Shown: positions 27,640 to 40,365, counted from the stretch's first letter. The stretch: DNA of 64,000 nt from Scatophagus argus (GCF_020382885.2 NC_058501.1:16860001-16924000), one strand, 5' to 3'. Translations and numbers: made by a program. Notes: a model not told the origin generated them from the sequence alone.

Positions 27640-27725
27640 AAAAGTCTCTGGTCACGTGGTGCGAGAACGAGGCGATTCAGCTGCCGCTCATTGGTCACGC
27701 TTCCCTCGGACGGTCACATGCGCGT
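27640..27725 (+). promoter_or_regulatory. m6pr promoter with E-box of the CLEAR type
   Basis: GTCACGTGGT at 27651-27660 contains the CACGTG core and matches nine of ten bases of the palindromic CLEAR consensus GTCACGTGAC bound by TFEB/TFE3. An inverted CCAAT box (ATTGG, 27689-27693) and a second related site (GTCACATG, 27713-27720) follow within 70 bases. It lies about 400 bases upstream of the m6pr ATG. Use by TFEB is inferred from motif and gene function. Confidence 0.45.
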
Positions 27726-28066
27726 GTGTTTAGTTTCACTTCCGCACTCCGCTGCTGTCTGTAGCGGGTTTGCAGCCTGTTAGCCCTTGTGTACCACTTC
27801 ACACAGTTTGAAGAAAAGCGCGTATGTTATCCAGGAGGGTGGAAAAAACCGCACAGCTAACGTTCATCTTAACCTTCAGAGTACATGCAGCTCTAGTTTA
27901 TTTTGGTATTTTACAAAATAGCAGCTTGGTTGTTGAATAAGTCAACCAGGAAGCGACGTTAGCTTGAGGAAGCTCTGCCTCACCATCTGGCTACAATTTA
28001 AACTACTGTCAGTTAAATTGTCAGTAACAAAGAAGCTTTTCCCACTCATTTCCAACAGAAAAAGTC

Positions 28067-30974
28067 ATGAAGGTAAGTACCGACTGTAGCCAAAAGTTAA
28101 ACCCTGTCAAGCAAAAGGGATATTTTCACCTGACTGTCTCTTCAGGAAACTTCGTGCCTCATGCGGAGATGATCAGACATTTTGCATGCACTTACTGAAT
28201 ATTTAGTGAGGGCTTAAAAACACATGGCTGCACAACTCACATTTCACGTTTACAAGATTAGCACAAACAGATCGTAATCAGTATTTCTGTCCTGCGATGC
28301 TGTAGTCTGTACAGTGAAAACTGTTTTTCAAATAAATGGATTGGTAGTTTCTTATTGTGTTTTTTTTTTTTTGTTCAGCAGGAAATGAAATCAGCTTGCT
28401 TCCAATGAACAGGAAATATGCGATTTAAAATCTGAACACTTAATTTTGCATTATTGCAAGTAGTAGTGATATAATGTATTTTCCAGAAAGTCTTTTGAGA
28501 AACATTTATGGTTTGTCTGTTTATCAGTGAATTTAACACCTGACCAATCAAGCTACTTTACCACAGTACTATAAAGCAGTCTTGTTTATACAAAGACTTG
28601 CAGCTTTTGCTTCTACAGAAATATCAAATCTTTATATACAATGTGAAAAAAATACCCATTATAATGTCTGAGGTGAGGTATTCAGATAGCTTGTTTTGTT
28701 TGACTAGCAGCCCAAAACTCTAATTTATTTAGTTTAATATCATGTTTATGTAGAATATTTTACATTGAAAAATGACTTAAATAATTAATGTTATTTTAAA
28801 GAAATGGTTACCTGATTAACTGTTTGACTGATGGCTCTTTGTCCCTTTTAGATAAACCATAGTACACTTTGTAAATCGTAGAGAAATGGTAGGGAAAATT
28901 ACTGATATGACAAAATATCATAGGGAGTAATTATACTTGAGAATTGCTTGTTGTGATAAATTATAATAAATGAAATGACCTCTTTTGTTTTTTTGGTCAG
29001 GGGGTCAACAGTCACAGTGTAGCATCCTTCCTGGTGTGGACCCTGGCTTTTCAGCTCATCCTGTGTGGGAGCGGGGTGCACACAACTGACGGCATCAAAA
29101 ACTGCAGACTGTTTTCTGAGCCGGAACAGAAAGACCTCAGTCGACTAGAGCCACTTGCCCTTAAGAAGTAAGAAGTGTCTGCAGATTCAGGGCCATCAAA
29201 ACGAGATTAGACTTGTTTCAGGATTGTCTGTAATCAGTTTGAAAATCAGCAAGTTGAACATCAAACAGAAGCATTTAGCCTGATTGTCCTTTGCCATTCA
29301 GTGTTCTTTTTTGTTTTGTTTTTTTACATCTCACATTTTATTAAATATTACCTGTGATTTGTTCTTTTGTTGGCAGCTTCACAGTAGAGGACACGAGTGG
29401 AGAAAGCAGTTACACGTATGTGTTCCAGTTGTGTGGGGATGCAGGGGGTGTTCCAGGAGCTGGGGTTATTCAGGTGGACAACAAGAAAGAGCAAAATAAA
29501 ATCACAGTGATTGGCACGTATAATTCAACACAGGCCATTGGAGGAAGTAAGTATCTATAACAGTTTCAGCCTGTTTCACCATGATTTTGTTTTGATTGAA
29601 TGTTTTCAGCATTTGTGTGAATGTTAGCCATCTGTAGGATCTTCGATTGGCAAATTGCATTGCTTTGAGACAAACTTTGTGCATAGTAAGCCAAACAAAA
29701 AGCTTAAGAATTGTTTACTGTTCATTCCTGAATTAACTCAACGAACACAACAATGAGATCAACCCTTTCATAGGGTGCTTTATATCACCATTGTGTCTAC
29801 ATTGTCTGTTTTTTTTTACCCTTAACCTTGCAGGTGATTGGGTGATGTTGATCTACACAAACGGTGAACCATATGATGGCCATTGTTCCAAGGAAATGAG
29901 AAAAGCCTTAATCATGATCTCTTGCAAAAGGAACATAGATGTGGTAATATCACCTGATCTGAGAAAAGAAATGCGAATTAACTGTGTTCAGATAAAAAAA
30001 AAAAGCACTTTGTTTAAAATAAAAATGCAAAGAGCTTGTTTGAAGGGGGAGTAGTTACTTCAGGTACTGGACTGAAGATGACTAAAACGTCCACAGACAC
30101 GGGACAGCGGTCCTATTTTGACAAAAGTAAAGATATGGTAATACCATAACAATTTGGCAAACATATTATAGACCATATTTTCAAGTAATCAAGTTGCAAG
30201 GGTTAGATAGTCATTTTATTCTTTGTTTTGATGATTGCAAGGTACACCAAATTGTGTTGGGGTAACACATGAATCAGGGTCATGTTTTTGTTTTTGTTTT
30301 TTTTCTTTTCCAAGCAGTGCAAATGTAGATCTGAACATAGTCTAATGTTTCTCCTGTGTGATATGTAGTCTTGCACCTTCATCTCTCTCCATCTCACTCC
30401 CAGGGCCAGCTGAAGGTGGTGCTGGAGAACAGGGAGAGGAATCATGACTGTTTCTACCTGTTTGAGCTGGACTCCAGTGCAGTGTGCCCAGCAATTGAAT
30501 CCAAGCTCAGCGCTGGCTCCATAATACTCATCATGTGCGTAAAGACTGTCTGTAATGACACAACAACCCTGAACAATAAAGCACATCCTATCATGAATGG
30601 TCAATGATCATGAGCCGTCTCTTCTTTCAGTGGGCTCTGCCTTGTGGCTGTTTACCTCATTGGAGGTTTCCTCTACCAGCGACTAATTGTTGGAGCCAAA
30701 GGGATGGATCAGTTCCCAAATTATGCTTTCTGGGTGGAGGTTGGCAATCTGTCAGCGGTGAGCACAGAGGTTTTTACTTATAAGTTCTTTAAAAGATTGA
30801 GCTTGTGAGTTTTGTGGAAATTCATAACAAACCTTACTTTCCCCTTTACAGGATGGATGTGATTTCGTGTGCCGGTCACGAAGTCGTAATGAAGCCCCAG
30901 CATACAGAGGAGTCAGTTCAGAACCTTTGGACGAAGAGCCAGAAGAGAGGGATGACCACTTACTTCCTATGTGA
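28067..30974 (+). CDS. m6pr: Cation-dependent mannose-6-phosphate receptor
   Basis: Seven coding exons, 28067-28072 (only Met-Lys), 29001-29167, 29377-29546, 29834-29943, 30404-30534, 30631-30757 and 30852-30974, give 277 residues. The receptor binds phosphomannosyl lysosomal hydrolases in the trans-Golgi and delivers them to endosomes. The sequence shows a signal peptide with a hydrophobic core ([15 protein letters not shown]), the lumenal P-type lectin domain ([45 protein letters not shown]), one membrane span (about 190-210), and a cytosolic tail almost diagnostic for [19 protein letters not shown], the FW sorting pair in [10 protein letters not shown], the CDFVC cysteine pair that is palmitoylated in mammals, and the acidic-dileucine GGA-binding end DDHLLPM. 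Next comes phc1 in the same orientation, as in human 12p13.31. Confidence 0.96.
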
Positions 30975-32524
30975 CCTCAGTATATCAGAAATGGGACATG
31001 AAAGTTTCACTGTGTGACACAGTTTACCCTTTCACAGCTTAGATGAAGTTGCTGTTAGACACAAGTCTTGTTTTTCTTGTGCTGGTTTAGGCTAGGACCT
31101 GTTGACACTTTGTGTGTTTATTCCAGACTTGTGCCTAGGGCAACTACTGCGTGATCAGCTTGCCGCTAATAAGGGCATGTTACTCACAGGGCTGACAGAC
31201 CTGTCTCCCCTCCCTACCCTACACATTTCATTCAGCTGTTTAACTTCAAACAATTGAATGACTCGTCCAGGACTGCAGGTTAAGTGAGGATATGGATTAA
31301 AAGTTACTGTTAATCTAGCACAAAAGGGAGAAACTAAGAAGTTATATCTCTGCGCAAGTTAAACTTAATGACTCATTGCTCCTTTTTCTGCTTAGCCTAA
31401 TGATTGATTATTGCTTAAAGTTGGTGCAGGGTGCACCAAACCTGGGCTTTTTGTTGTCCTATGCAGGTTACAAAACACAGAAGTGCTTTTTCTTGTGTCA
31501 TTTGGCTTTAATCACTTTATGTTTTGAAAATTAGAGACGTAATATGAGAATGTAAGTGTTTAAAGTGCTCTGACCGTGCTTACAGCAAAGCACCATAGCT
31601 CATCTGCATTTGATGTTTTCTTAGGAATTTTCCTTTCTCGAGCATTACAGGGGAAAAGCTTCTACATCAATGCTAATACCTCTCTAAAATAGTTAGTATT
31701 ATGAGCTTCCTGACTGATATCTGAGCTTGACAGTTCTAACCATCCTCTTATTCCTTTTCTATCAGAAAGGTCAAAAATTCTATTAAAATGATCTGCTTAA
31801 GTTTTGAAAAAAAAAACAAAGAAAAAATGTCTGAAGCAAAGCATCCAACTTGAATTTAAAACTTATTTAGACCTGAAATCTCAATTTTTTGCTTATAAAT
31901 GCTACTATGTAGTGATGGGCAACTAGTTGTTCTTTATCTCTAAACTACTTAATAGGCTAATGAATATTACAGTAGGTAAACTCTGACCTGACATGATAGA
32001 CAACAGATGCACTGCAAGGCAAGAGTAGATTATATTTGTCTTTGACCAAATATTCAGGCTGCCTCGTGCCTGCGTTGCTTCTTTAGGAAGACAGAGCGAT
32101 GATGAAAGCACTTGATTTTCTATATGTCTGTAAAAACATTACAGCTGTAAGCATAACTATAATGTGGTTTGTTATAGTTTTAGAAATTTCAAATTATTCA
32201 TACTAAGGACTGAAGCAGGATTTTTGACCTTGATGAAAAGATTATGTTAGGAAGTTGTGAGTCAAGTTACTGTGTTGTTGTCAATGTGAGCACTGAATTT
32301 GTTCTGGTTTGTTTCTGTCACTTCCTTTGTGTTTATTTCAGCTGACACTTCTTTGCTTAGTTTGGCGAATCAAATCCTCTAACACTATAAGGTGGAAATG
32401 GTTACACCCGTGTTTGTTGTGATCTGAACACTTGTTTAGATTAAAACAATATGTCCTGTTTGGTTCAAGGATGATTTTAAGGCACAGACTTTTTCATTTG
32501 TTTTCTGATTCCATCAAAAATAAA
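30975..32524 (+). other. 3' UTR of m6pr
   Basis: About 1.5 kb without coding signal between the stop codon and AATAAA at 32519-32524; a second AATAAA runs into a 19-A stretch at 32626-32645. The proximal end could be shorter. Long 3' UTRs are also known for mammalian M6PR. Confidence 0.5.
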
Positions 32525-33206
32525 ATGTGAAAGAAGTTTATGTATATCCATCTTAGTGATCTTAGTGATGAAGTACACACCCAAGTGCACTCACTTTTGG
32601 CAATTCAATGGATGTAAAAATGTTTTAATAAAAAAAAAAAAAAAACATTTCATGCACAACAGATTTTTATTACTTATAATTTAAATGAATGTAATGGTTA
32701 AGATGTTATGTTAATGATGAGAAATGTTTTGGACCATACACTTACTGGTAGATGTTTCAAGGAAAAACTCTTCCGGGCCTGAAGGCTAAAAACAAATTTT
32801 CCAAGATACCTTACCAAGATAAGGACTTGGCTTGAAAAGAGAAAAGCTACATGATTATGACTAATAGAAATAATATGTTACACTTACGCACGCTATATTA
32901 CAGATCCTTTTTCACTTATTCTTCATTTGAAGGTGAGATAATAAGCAAAATGATGAAGTTAAAGGCAAACTTTTGTTCTTGTGTGTATGTGTACAAGCTG
33001 CTGGTAATCTGAAATTATTAGAATACTTCCATGTACTTTCATGGTCTTAAAGGTTTAGCACGTAAAATAGTTCCTGATAATGTGGGGCGGAGCTGAAATT
33101 AATTATATAGTTAGTTAGAAGTCAGTTATGTTGTCATGTGCTGTTGACAACTTTCATTTCTTCTGGTAACTTTCCTACCACAGACAGAATATGTCACAGG
33201 TGCATG
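32525..33206. other. Intergenic, m6pr to transposon remnant
   Basis: AT-rich sequence with an A-homopolymer near 32627-32645. No gene or repeat family recognised. Confidence 0.4.
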
Positions 33207-33616
33207 TACACCATATGGACAAAAGTATTAGGACAATTGAGAGTAGAGTTGGTCCCTCCCCACTGCAGCTGAAACAACTTCCACTCTTCTGGGAAGGCTT
33301 TCCACAAAATTTTCCACAAGGTGTTGGATGGGGTTGAGGTCAGGGCTCTGTGCAGGCCAGTCAAGTTCTCCCACACCAAACTCATCCAACCATGTCTTTA
33401 TGTACCTCTTGCTTTGTGCATTGGGGCACAGTCATGCTGGAATAGAAAAGGGCCTTCCCCAAGTTGTTGCCACAAAATTGGAAGCATAGCATTGTACAAA
33501 ATGTCTTGGTATGCTGAAGCATTAAGATTTCCCTTCACTGGAAGTAAGCAGCCCCATACCACACCTGAATTCAATCATAAAGAGGCGTGTCTGAATACGT
33601 TGGTACACATAGAGTA
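33207..33616 (-). mobile_element. Internally deleted Tc1/mariner-type DNA transposon (non-autonomous relic)
   Basis: The left end, CACCATATGGACAAAAGTATT, is a diverged form of the terminal repeat common in fish elements (CACTATATTGCCAAAAGTATT), and the right end near 33590-33616 is a degraded inverse copy. Between them, about 330 bases match the 3' portion of the transposase region read on the minus strand; the strongest blocks include GGTTGAGGTCAGGGCTCTGTGCAGG split around 33335-33360 and TGTCTTGGTATGCTGAAGC. An intact element is over 1 kb, so most of the transposase gene is missing. No open transposase frame survives. The terminal divergence points to an old insertion. Confidence 0.75.
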
Positions 33617-33955
33617 TCCTGAACTCATCTCTGCGCTGCCTTCTCACTTTCCTCTACCGCCACCTACTGCACCTCAGCAGGTACTGTTCAGTATATCGGC
33701 AGAAAACTTAAACAATGACAAGCTGCTTCAGCCTTGTTAGCTTCACATGCATCAATCACTGTATAAAACTGAGATGCAGCGCCTTCCATGTGCCCTTACT
33801 GTAGAAAAAATCTCATACAGTGCACTAAAGGGTGCCCTTAAAATGAAAGAAAAATGCAACAGAGTGCCATATGTGTGTTTACTTGTAAATTGTTAATTTA
33901 TTATCTCTACATTTTCTGTAACTGTTTTTGCATGCTTTTTGCACTCTTTTGCTGT

Positions 33956-34022
33956 TCTTGTGTGTTGCCACGACAAGTGAATTTCCCCACTGTGAGATCA
34001 ATAAAGTTCATCTTATCTTATC
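33956..34022 (-). repeat. Teleost dispersed repeat, copy 2 (inverted)
   Basis: The minus strand reads GATAAGATAAGATGAACTTT, then ATTGATC, GTGGGGAAATTCACTTGTCG and TGGC, nearly the same as the start of the repeat at 10190. It is a short 5'-truncated copy upstream of phc1. Confidence 0.7.
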
Positions 34023-34254
34023 TGACAGGCTGCCCCGTATGCTAGAAAGTTGGTAAATAGCTAACACTTCCTTGTGTGTTTTTATTACTGAGGTGTAGTA
34101 GTTATACTTTAAATGTGGGTCGCATATTAAGTTTCACTCTTAACCAGGGTTTGGTCTAGATACAAAAAATACACATGCCAATACAGTAGAGGGCAGTATA
34201 CACCTGTCGGGTTGGTTTGACACCCGCCAACACACAAACAGAAGAAGAAGAAAG

Positions 34255-34396
34255 GGGCTTGGAAGGGGCGGGGCTTTGCTGGAGGCAAAAAAAAAAAAAC
34301 CCAGAGAAGGGTTGTCGTTGTTTTTAGTCTAAACTAAACTCGTAGTACTAATTTGATTGCATTTAACTGTGAAACGGACAGAAATACCAAGGAGAG
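34255..34396 (+). promoter_or_regulatory. phc1 promoter and noncoding first exon
   Basis: A GC box (GGGGCGGGG, 34265-34273) precedes a probable untranslated exon ending at a GT donor after 34396 (GAGAG|GTAAAC). The first coding exon, at 35229, follows an acceptor five bases before the ATG, so a leader intron of about 0.8 kb is expected. Confidence 0.5.
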
Positions 34397-35228
34397 GTAA
34401 ACACATAAGCACGCCGAAAATTATTAAATGTTGACTTCTTGCACGAGTGATAGCCGGCTAGTTGATACCTTTTCGCCTGCAGTAAGCATTTAGCATAGCT
34501 AGTTAGTTAGCCTATCTATATGTTAAACTAGCGCTGCACCTTTTTTCACTAGTAAACGTTAGTCTAAACTATCGGCTTCCTGCTTATTTTCATTTAATAC
34601 GTATGCACCCAGTTTTTTCCTTGTGCAGTTACAAAAGTCAGTATGTTTTCTGTATGGTATGTCAGACTTTTGGTTAGCTAACTAGCAAAGTAGTTAGCCA
34701 CAGCCAGCTAGCTTCTTTCTTACTTGGTGTTTTGAGCTTTCCACCATGTTGTTCTTTAGCTCGCATTCATCTATCATGTTGACAACTGGTCTTCTAATGA
34801 GAGTACCACAGTGATCTAGCTTGTCATTATTATAAACCCGACATAGTGATAACGTTTGTCAAGCTCATTTGCTGCGCTGTGTGCGCGGATGAAGCAAGCA
34901 GTGATTTATGGGGCCTGAGAAAGAAGAAACGTCTGTGTTTCTTTTGAAGTTTTGAGGATGCACTCCAGCATTTAAACCCTAGAAGTTGTCATCCTATTAA
35001 TGCCTGCACTGTCTGTGTTGACATATGAAACGCACTGAATGGATATAGGATTTGAGTTTGTGTATGTGCATTATATGAAGCATTTGTCAATATGTGATTT
35101 ACTTGACACATACATAGTTGTAATGAGTTTTGTAAGTAATAGATTGCGACTGACTTATTGCGTGTTTAACAATAGTGTTTGGTTACAACGTTTTCTGATG
35201 GGTGGCTTCTGTTCCTTGAGCAGTAAAC

Positions 35229-38200
35229 ATGGATGCTGGTGAAGACCAAAACACAGGCACCACCAATGGAAATCCTCAAACAAGTGGCAACTCTCGTGCA
35301 CCCCAGATAGCCCACATGTCTCTTTATGAGAGACAAGCCGTACAGGTGTGTTTCTTGTTTATGTGCATGGACGACTGCTAATGAAGAACTGTTGTATTGA
35401 ATTGATAAAAATATATAAATTGAAAGACATTTGGATTCGTCTTGAAATGAAATGTGTGTGTGTGTTTGATATATGCAATGTTTGTTCAGGCTCTCCAAGC
35501 ATTGCAAAGACAGCCAAATGCAGCTCAGTACTTCCAGCAGCTCATGCTGCAGCAGCAGATCAGTAGTGCTCAACTCCACAACCTAGCAGCCGTGCAACAG
35601 GTAACCAGGATCAGTACAGAAAAATGCAGTCAGTACAAAAATATTGTAAGCAGAAGCATTGCACCCCATCCCTTTCCTCTCTCTCTTTAAACCAGGCCAC
35701 GTTTGCAGCTAGTCGTCAGTCCAGTACCCCAAGTAACAGCATGTCCCAGGCACCCACTACTGTAAGTGTTTATTTGAATTATTGTTCTAATTATGGACTA
35801 CGTGGCTTGATTTCAAAATAGTATGGTAGGTTCGATAAAACTTTGCGATTTCCTGTTCCTCCAAGGTCAACCTAAGCACCACATCTGCGGGAGGCACCAT
35901 GACCAATCCCCGTCCTCACGGCCCAGCCACCTCTGCAACGACAACAGCTCTCAACCAGTCAGTGTTGCTGGGCGGAAACTCTGCAGGACAGGGACAGATG
36001 TATCTTAGGGTGAGTTAAACGTTATTATGCACATTGTTTATTTTAATTAAATTTTGATCAGATCAGTATATGCATATTGTTCTTGAATGTTTCACCTGTT
36101 ATTGTGATGATAATTCAACCCATTTTCTTTGTGTGAAATGTTTGTAATTTGGTGTTCTAAACATTTACTTTTGGGTTGTATGTTCTGCTACTCATAGCAA
36201 GAGTCACAAGTTCTGCTTCTTTAAAAATAAGGTACAGTGGTTTTCTTTGAAATAAGAACAAAAAGGAAACAAAAATGTTTGCAGTCAATTTGCATTCATT
36301 AAAAAGCCCATGTAGGTCAGGAGTCATTCATTGAAATATTTGATATTAATAAGTTTGACTCATCTGTCTTGCTTCTTTCATAGGTCAATCGCTCCCTCAG
36401 GGCTCCCCTTGCCTCTCAGCTCATCTTCATGCCTGGTGGTACAGCAACAGCTACTGTAGCAACAGTTGCCCAGACGCAGCCCCAGCAGCAGCAGCAGCAG
36501 CAACCACAACAACAACAACAGCAGCAGCAGCAGCAGCAGCAACAACAACAACAACATGAAGTTGCTCCTACCAGCGCCCAGTCTGACAATGATCAGGTTT
36601 GAGGACTGTTACCGACTTGCAATGTGAAATCTTTTTTTTTTTTTAAAGTCATACAGTCTTAAATATGTGATTTTCAGAGGCATGGTTTTCATGGGTCTGA
36701 CTTCACCAAATACACTCCTGCTACTCCTCCCAAATGAGTTGGACCACCACTTACTCCTTTCTTTGCCTTACAGGTGCAGAATCTGGCCCTACACTGCGCT
36801 CCCAGGCCGGTTGCTGTCAAGTCTGAGCTCCCAGAGAGGAAAGATGTTGCCAGCTTTCCTCTCGGTCAACAACAGCAGCAACAGCAGCAGCAGACTTTTG
36901 CCCAGACAGCTCAGCAGCAGCAAGTGCAACCACAACGGCAACAACAAATAGCCAAACCCAGCTTCCCTCAGCAGTCTGCTGCCAACACTATGACTGTAAA
37001 GACTGGAAACCAGGCTGCCATGACTGTTACTCCTGCTGTTTCTGTAGCTCCTTCCTCGACCTCCTCTCCTGCACTCCCTCTCTCACAGCTCCTCTTGTCC
37101 TCCTCTGCTGCCCCCGTGATCCTGGTTCCCACCTCGAATGTTCCCACCACCACCCAGGGCTACTCTATTGGCTCAGTGACCCCAAAAGCCAACGTTAACA
37201 CTCAGACTCTGGTGGTGCAGCCCTTGCAACAGGCCAGCACTACTGCAGACAAAGGTCCAGTGCCAATCCAGCCCAAGACAGCTCAGGGACACCGGTTACC
37301 TGTGCAGATGCCCCCTCGACACCCACCTCCCATTCTCCCAGCACCACCTAGCAACAGCCAGACCACCACTGCAGGGAACAACACTCCCCACATCCCTGTT
37401 CAGCTGGTGGGAGCCAGACAGGGCTTAGCAGGAAATGCACAGGCCGTGGCCCTGGCACAGGTTCGAAGCAGCACCGGCCAGGAAAGTGCAGCTGGGAACG
37501 TTAACGCAGTCTCCAATAACAGTGCAATGGTACGACTATTAAAAAGATATACTTATACTTACACATAAGAATAACTGTCAGTGTACAAGAAATTGTAATT
37601 TTATCCTGCTTTCTTTCACCACATAATACTAGATAAAGCCTGCCATTGGCTCTCTTAAGAGAAAATCAGACTGTGATGCACCAAATGAGATGGCAACAGA
37701 CTCTTTAGACTCTGCATCCATGAAAGATTCTGCTCCTCCCTTATCTCCTGCCCCTACAAAGGATTCAGGTATGTCAGTTTGCCATCTACAAATCCAATAT
37801 GTAGTAATATTTGAAAAATGAAACTGCAAGTCTTCAGAATCTGGTGGAAAGGTCATTACTTTCTTTTTATCCTCATCAGCTCCTCCTACAGCAGCTGCCT
37901 TCCCATCTCCTCCTACCCTGTCCTTGCCTCTACCCTTATCAAGAGTCGGGCTTGGGGACAAAGACAGAGCTCCTGTTCCTCAGGCAGTAGTCAAACCTCA
38001 AGTCCTCACCCACCTCATAGAGGGCTTTGTGATCCAAGAGGGAGCTGAGCCCTTCCCTGTAAGCGTGCTCTGCAATTGTAACACAGATTTCACATCAAAT
38101 CAAATCTTAAACTTGAAATACAGTCCACTGTGGACTTCTCCTTGTCGAACATTTCCTTACTCTCAGGCTTGTGTTTGATGTGACAGGTTGCTGGACTCCT

Positions 38201-39476
38201 CAAAGACAGAGATTTTGCCCTGGTTGGCCGCTCAGAGAGTGGACCTGCATGTATGTGGTTTTTTTTTGTTTTGTTTAATGATCAAGTATGATGGCATGAA
38301 TCTGTGTGCAGCCGCTAAATGAGTAATAGAGATATATCTTTTCATTTTCTTATTAAGTGTTAAAGTGTGAGTACTGTGGAAGCCTCGCTCCTGCCAGCCA
38401 GTTCAGAGGATCAAAGAGGTTCTGTACAAATACCTGTGCTAAGAGGTGCGATTAACTTTAACTTCCCATTTTTGTCATTGTTTTTATTTTGACTTGTTGT
38501 TTATTGTGCTTTTAAATCAAGGATAGGTGACCAGATATAATAAGTGAACCAGGAATTTTTTACAAGCAGATACCACTTGATTAGACTTGATTAGCACATT
38601 GTAAACTTCAAGATGTATGCACAAAGGAGGATGTAAAAGCTAGGAAATGTCTTCCTGGGTAGTGACTGTGCTCCTGAACCCACAGGTATAATGTCAGCTG
38701 CAGCCAACACTTCAAGACAAGCAGAGGGAGAACTGCTGCAGGCCTGGCACCACCTCCAGCACCCACTGAGAGCGTTGCTAGGCGAAGGGGCCCCACTCGC
38801 AGGACCAGTTCTAATAACACCTCTAATAAAATGCCAAACAGACATCTACCTGTCAAGGTAAGATCTGTCTTTGAAAGATGTGGTGTGGAATAGTGTGTCT
38901 TTTTCTCATCATGTAGTTGCTTTATCAAGTGCAGCCTACTCTGGAGATTTATTGATGACTTTTGCAATGCAAATTCCCACTCTTTTTTTTGGCATAGTGT
39001 CACTCTGAGTCCAGTCGCTCGGAGGACATATCCAGTGATGGTGAAGGGGAAGAAGACGATTCTCCTTCACTGTCACCAAGCTCTTCACACTCCTGCTCAA
39101 GAGCTGGGCACAGCGCTCCTCCGTCTGACAGCTCAGCTCCTGGTAGCCTCCCAGTAGAGGGGGCTAACTTTCTCTCAGCAACTCCCGCTCAGTGGAGCGT
39201 AGAAGAAGTCTGCAGGTTTATCTCCTCACTTCAAGGTTAGTGTTTAGTGATTAGCTAGTAGTTTTATAGGCCTTAGTCCTGTTCTCGTTTTTGTAGTAAC
39301 TCCATCTTCCTGTCTTTTGTCCAGGCTGTGAAGAGTTGGCTGCCCAGTTCTTGTCACAGGAAATAGACGGGCAGGCTCTGATGCTTCTGCGAGAGGACCA
39401 TCTCATCTCCACCATGAATATTAAGCTGGGTCCCGCTCTCAAGATCTGTGCCTCCATCAACACCCTGCGTGAGTGA
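35229..39476 (+). CDS. phc1: Polyhomeotic homolog 1, Polycomb PRC1 subunit
   Basis: Thirteen coding exons: 35229-35345, 35490-35600, 35696-35761, 35866-36009, 36384-36596, 36774-37529, 37633-37768, 37880-38058, 38187-38250, 38358-38445, 38686-38857, 38998-39235 and 39325-39476; phases agree and the sum is 811 residues. PHC proteins are nuclear PRC1 subunits whose SAM domains polymerise and compact Polycomb chromatin. Visible parts are the N-terminal MSLYERQAVQALQALQRQPN and AAQYFQQLMLQQQ, Gln-rich and Ser/Thr/Pro-rich middle regions, the HD1 box (about 553-575, VLTHLIEGFVIQEGAEPFP), the FCS zinc finger (about 599-626, CEYCGS and FCTNTCAKR) and the C-terminal SAM domain (about 745-811, WSVEEVCRFISSL, LREDHLISTMNIKLGPALKI). 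Length is shorter than human PHC1 (about 1000). Position directly after m6pr supports phc1 over phc2/phc3. Confidence 0.93.
36483..36557 (+). repeat. Polyglutamine tract in phc1 (mixed CAG/CAA)
   Basis: In frame: seven Gln, one Pro, then sixteen Gln. The long run is four CAA, seven CAG and five CAA codons. A second Gln-rich cluster lies at about 36870-36950 in the next exon. Mixed codons suggest selection for glutamine itself, not only slippage. Confidence 0.9.
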
Positions 39477-40365
39477 TGGAGTCGGTGCTTCAGAGGGACA
39501 GGTGAATCATTTTCTCACTGATGACTCCTCACTGGAATCAATTCCTGGACCTGCTCCTCTTTTGGTAAGAAAGGACTAAGATCTATGGGGACGGTGAGGA
39601 CGTTTTGTTCTTTGTTTTGTTTTTTTTTTACACAATGGTGCACCATCAGTCATGTGGAGACATGGAGATGGAATTTTTACTTTCTTGACATTGAATGTGC
39701 AAAAACATGTTATGTATAGTGTTATGTGTGAGTGGTGAGGATTTGGCAGTCTGAAGTATCCATGTCAGTAGTGTTTGTCAGTTTATTTGTTTGTTTGTTT
39801 GTTTTTTTCTCTGTCACTGTGAGTAGAAGCCTTTTGTATGTATACTCTTGTGTGAAACTGTGTGAATCTGCCAGCCTGCAGTAATCAGTGCTAGGTCTTC
39901 TAGCTAGGACAGTTCACCTGTAGGGTTTAAAAAAAAGAAAAGGAAAAAGAAACAAAGAAAAAAGAAATGTTGCCTTCTCTTGCTGTTTTTCAAATGGTGC
40001 TTTAACTTTTGTGACATGATTTGGAGTGATGTCAACAGCAGTCCACTTCCTTTAAATATTTTAGTCTCTTAGTTTTTACTTGTTATTATACCTTAGATGT
40101 TCAATCCAGGCTCCAATCACATCGAGCAAAGGACACTCAGAAAGCCTGGTTTATTTTATTTAGTTTATTTTACCATTTATTAAAAGTTTAGTTTTTTTAT
40201 CTTTTCGATTTTTGTACTACAATCAAAGTTATTTTTTCATGAATACGATATAGTTTTAGAAGCTTTAATCAACTTAACTACCTGAAATAGGTATTCCTGA
40301 TGGTTTGTTCTCACAAGGGCTGAGTGGAAGTGCTCTGTGAACATGTATGCAGTACTACCAATAAA
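39477..40365 (+). other. 3' UTR of phc1
   Basis: No coding signal; T-rich stretches. AATAAA at 40360-40365 is the likely polyadenylation signal. Confidence 0.5.

Noticed and set aside
33194-33740. Minus-strand 63-residue and plus-strand 139-residue frames
   Set aside because: Both lie largely in the Tc1/mariner-type relic and are remnants or shadows of it, not host genes.
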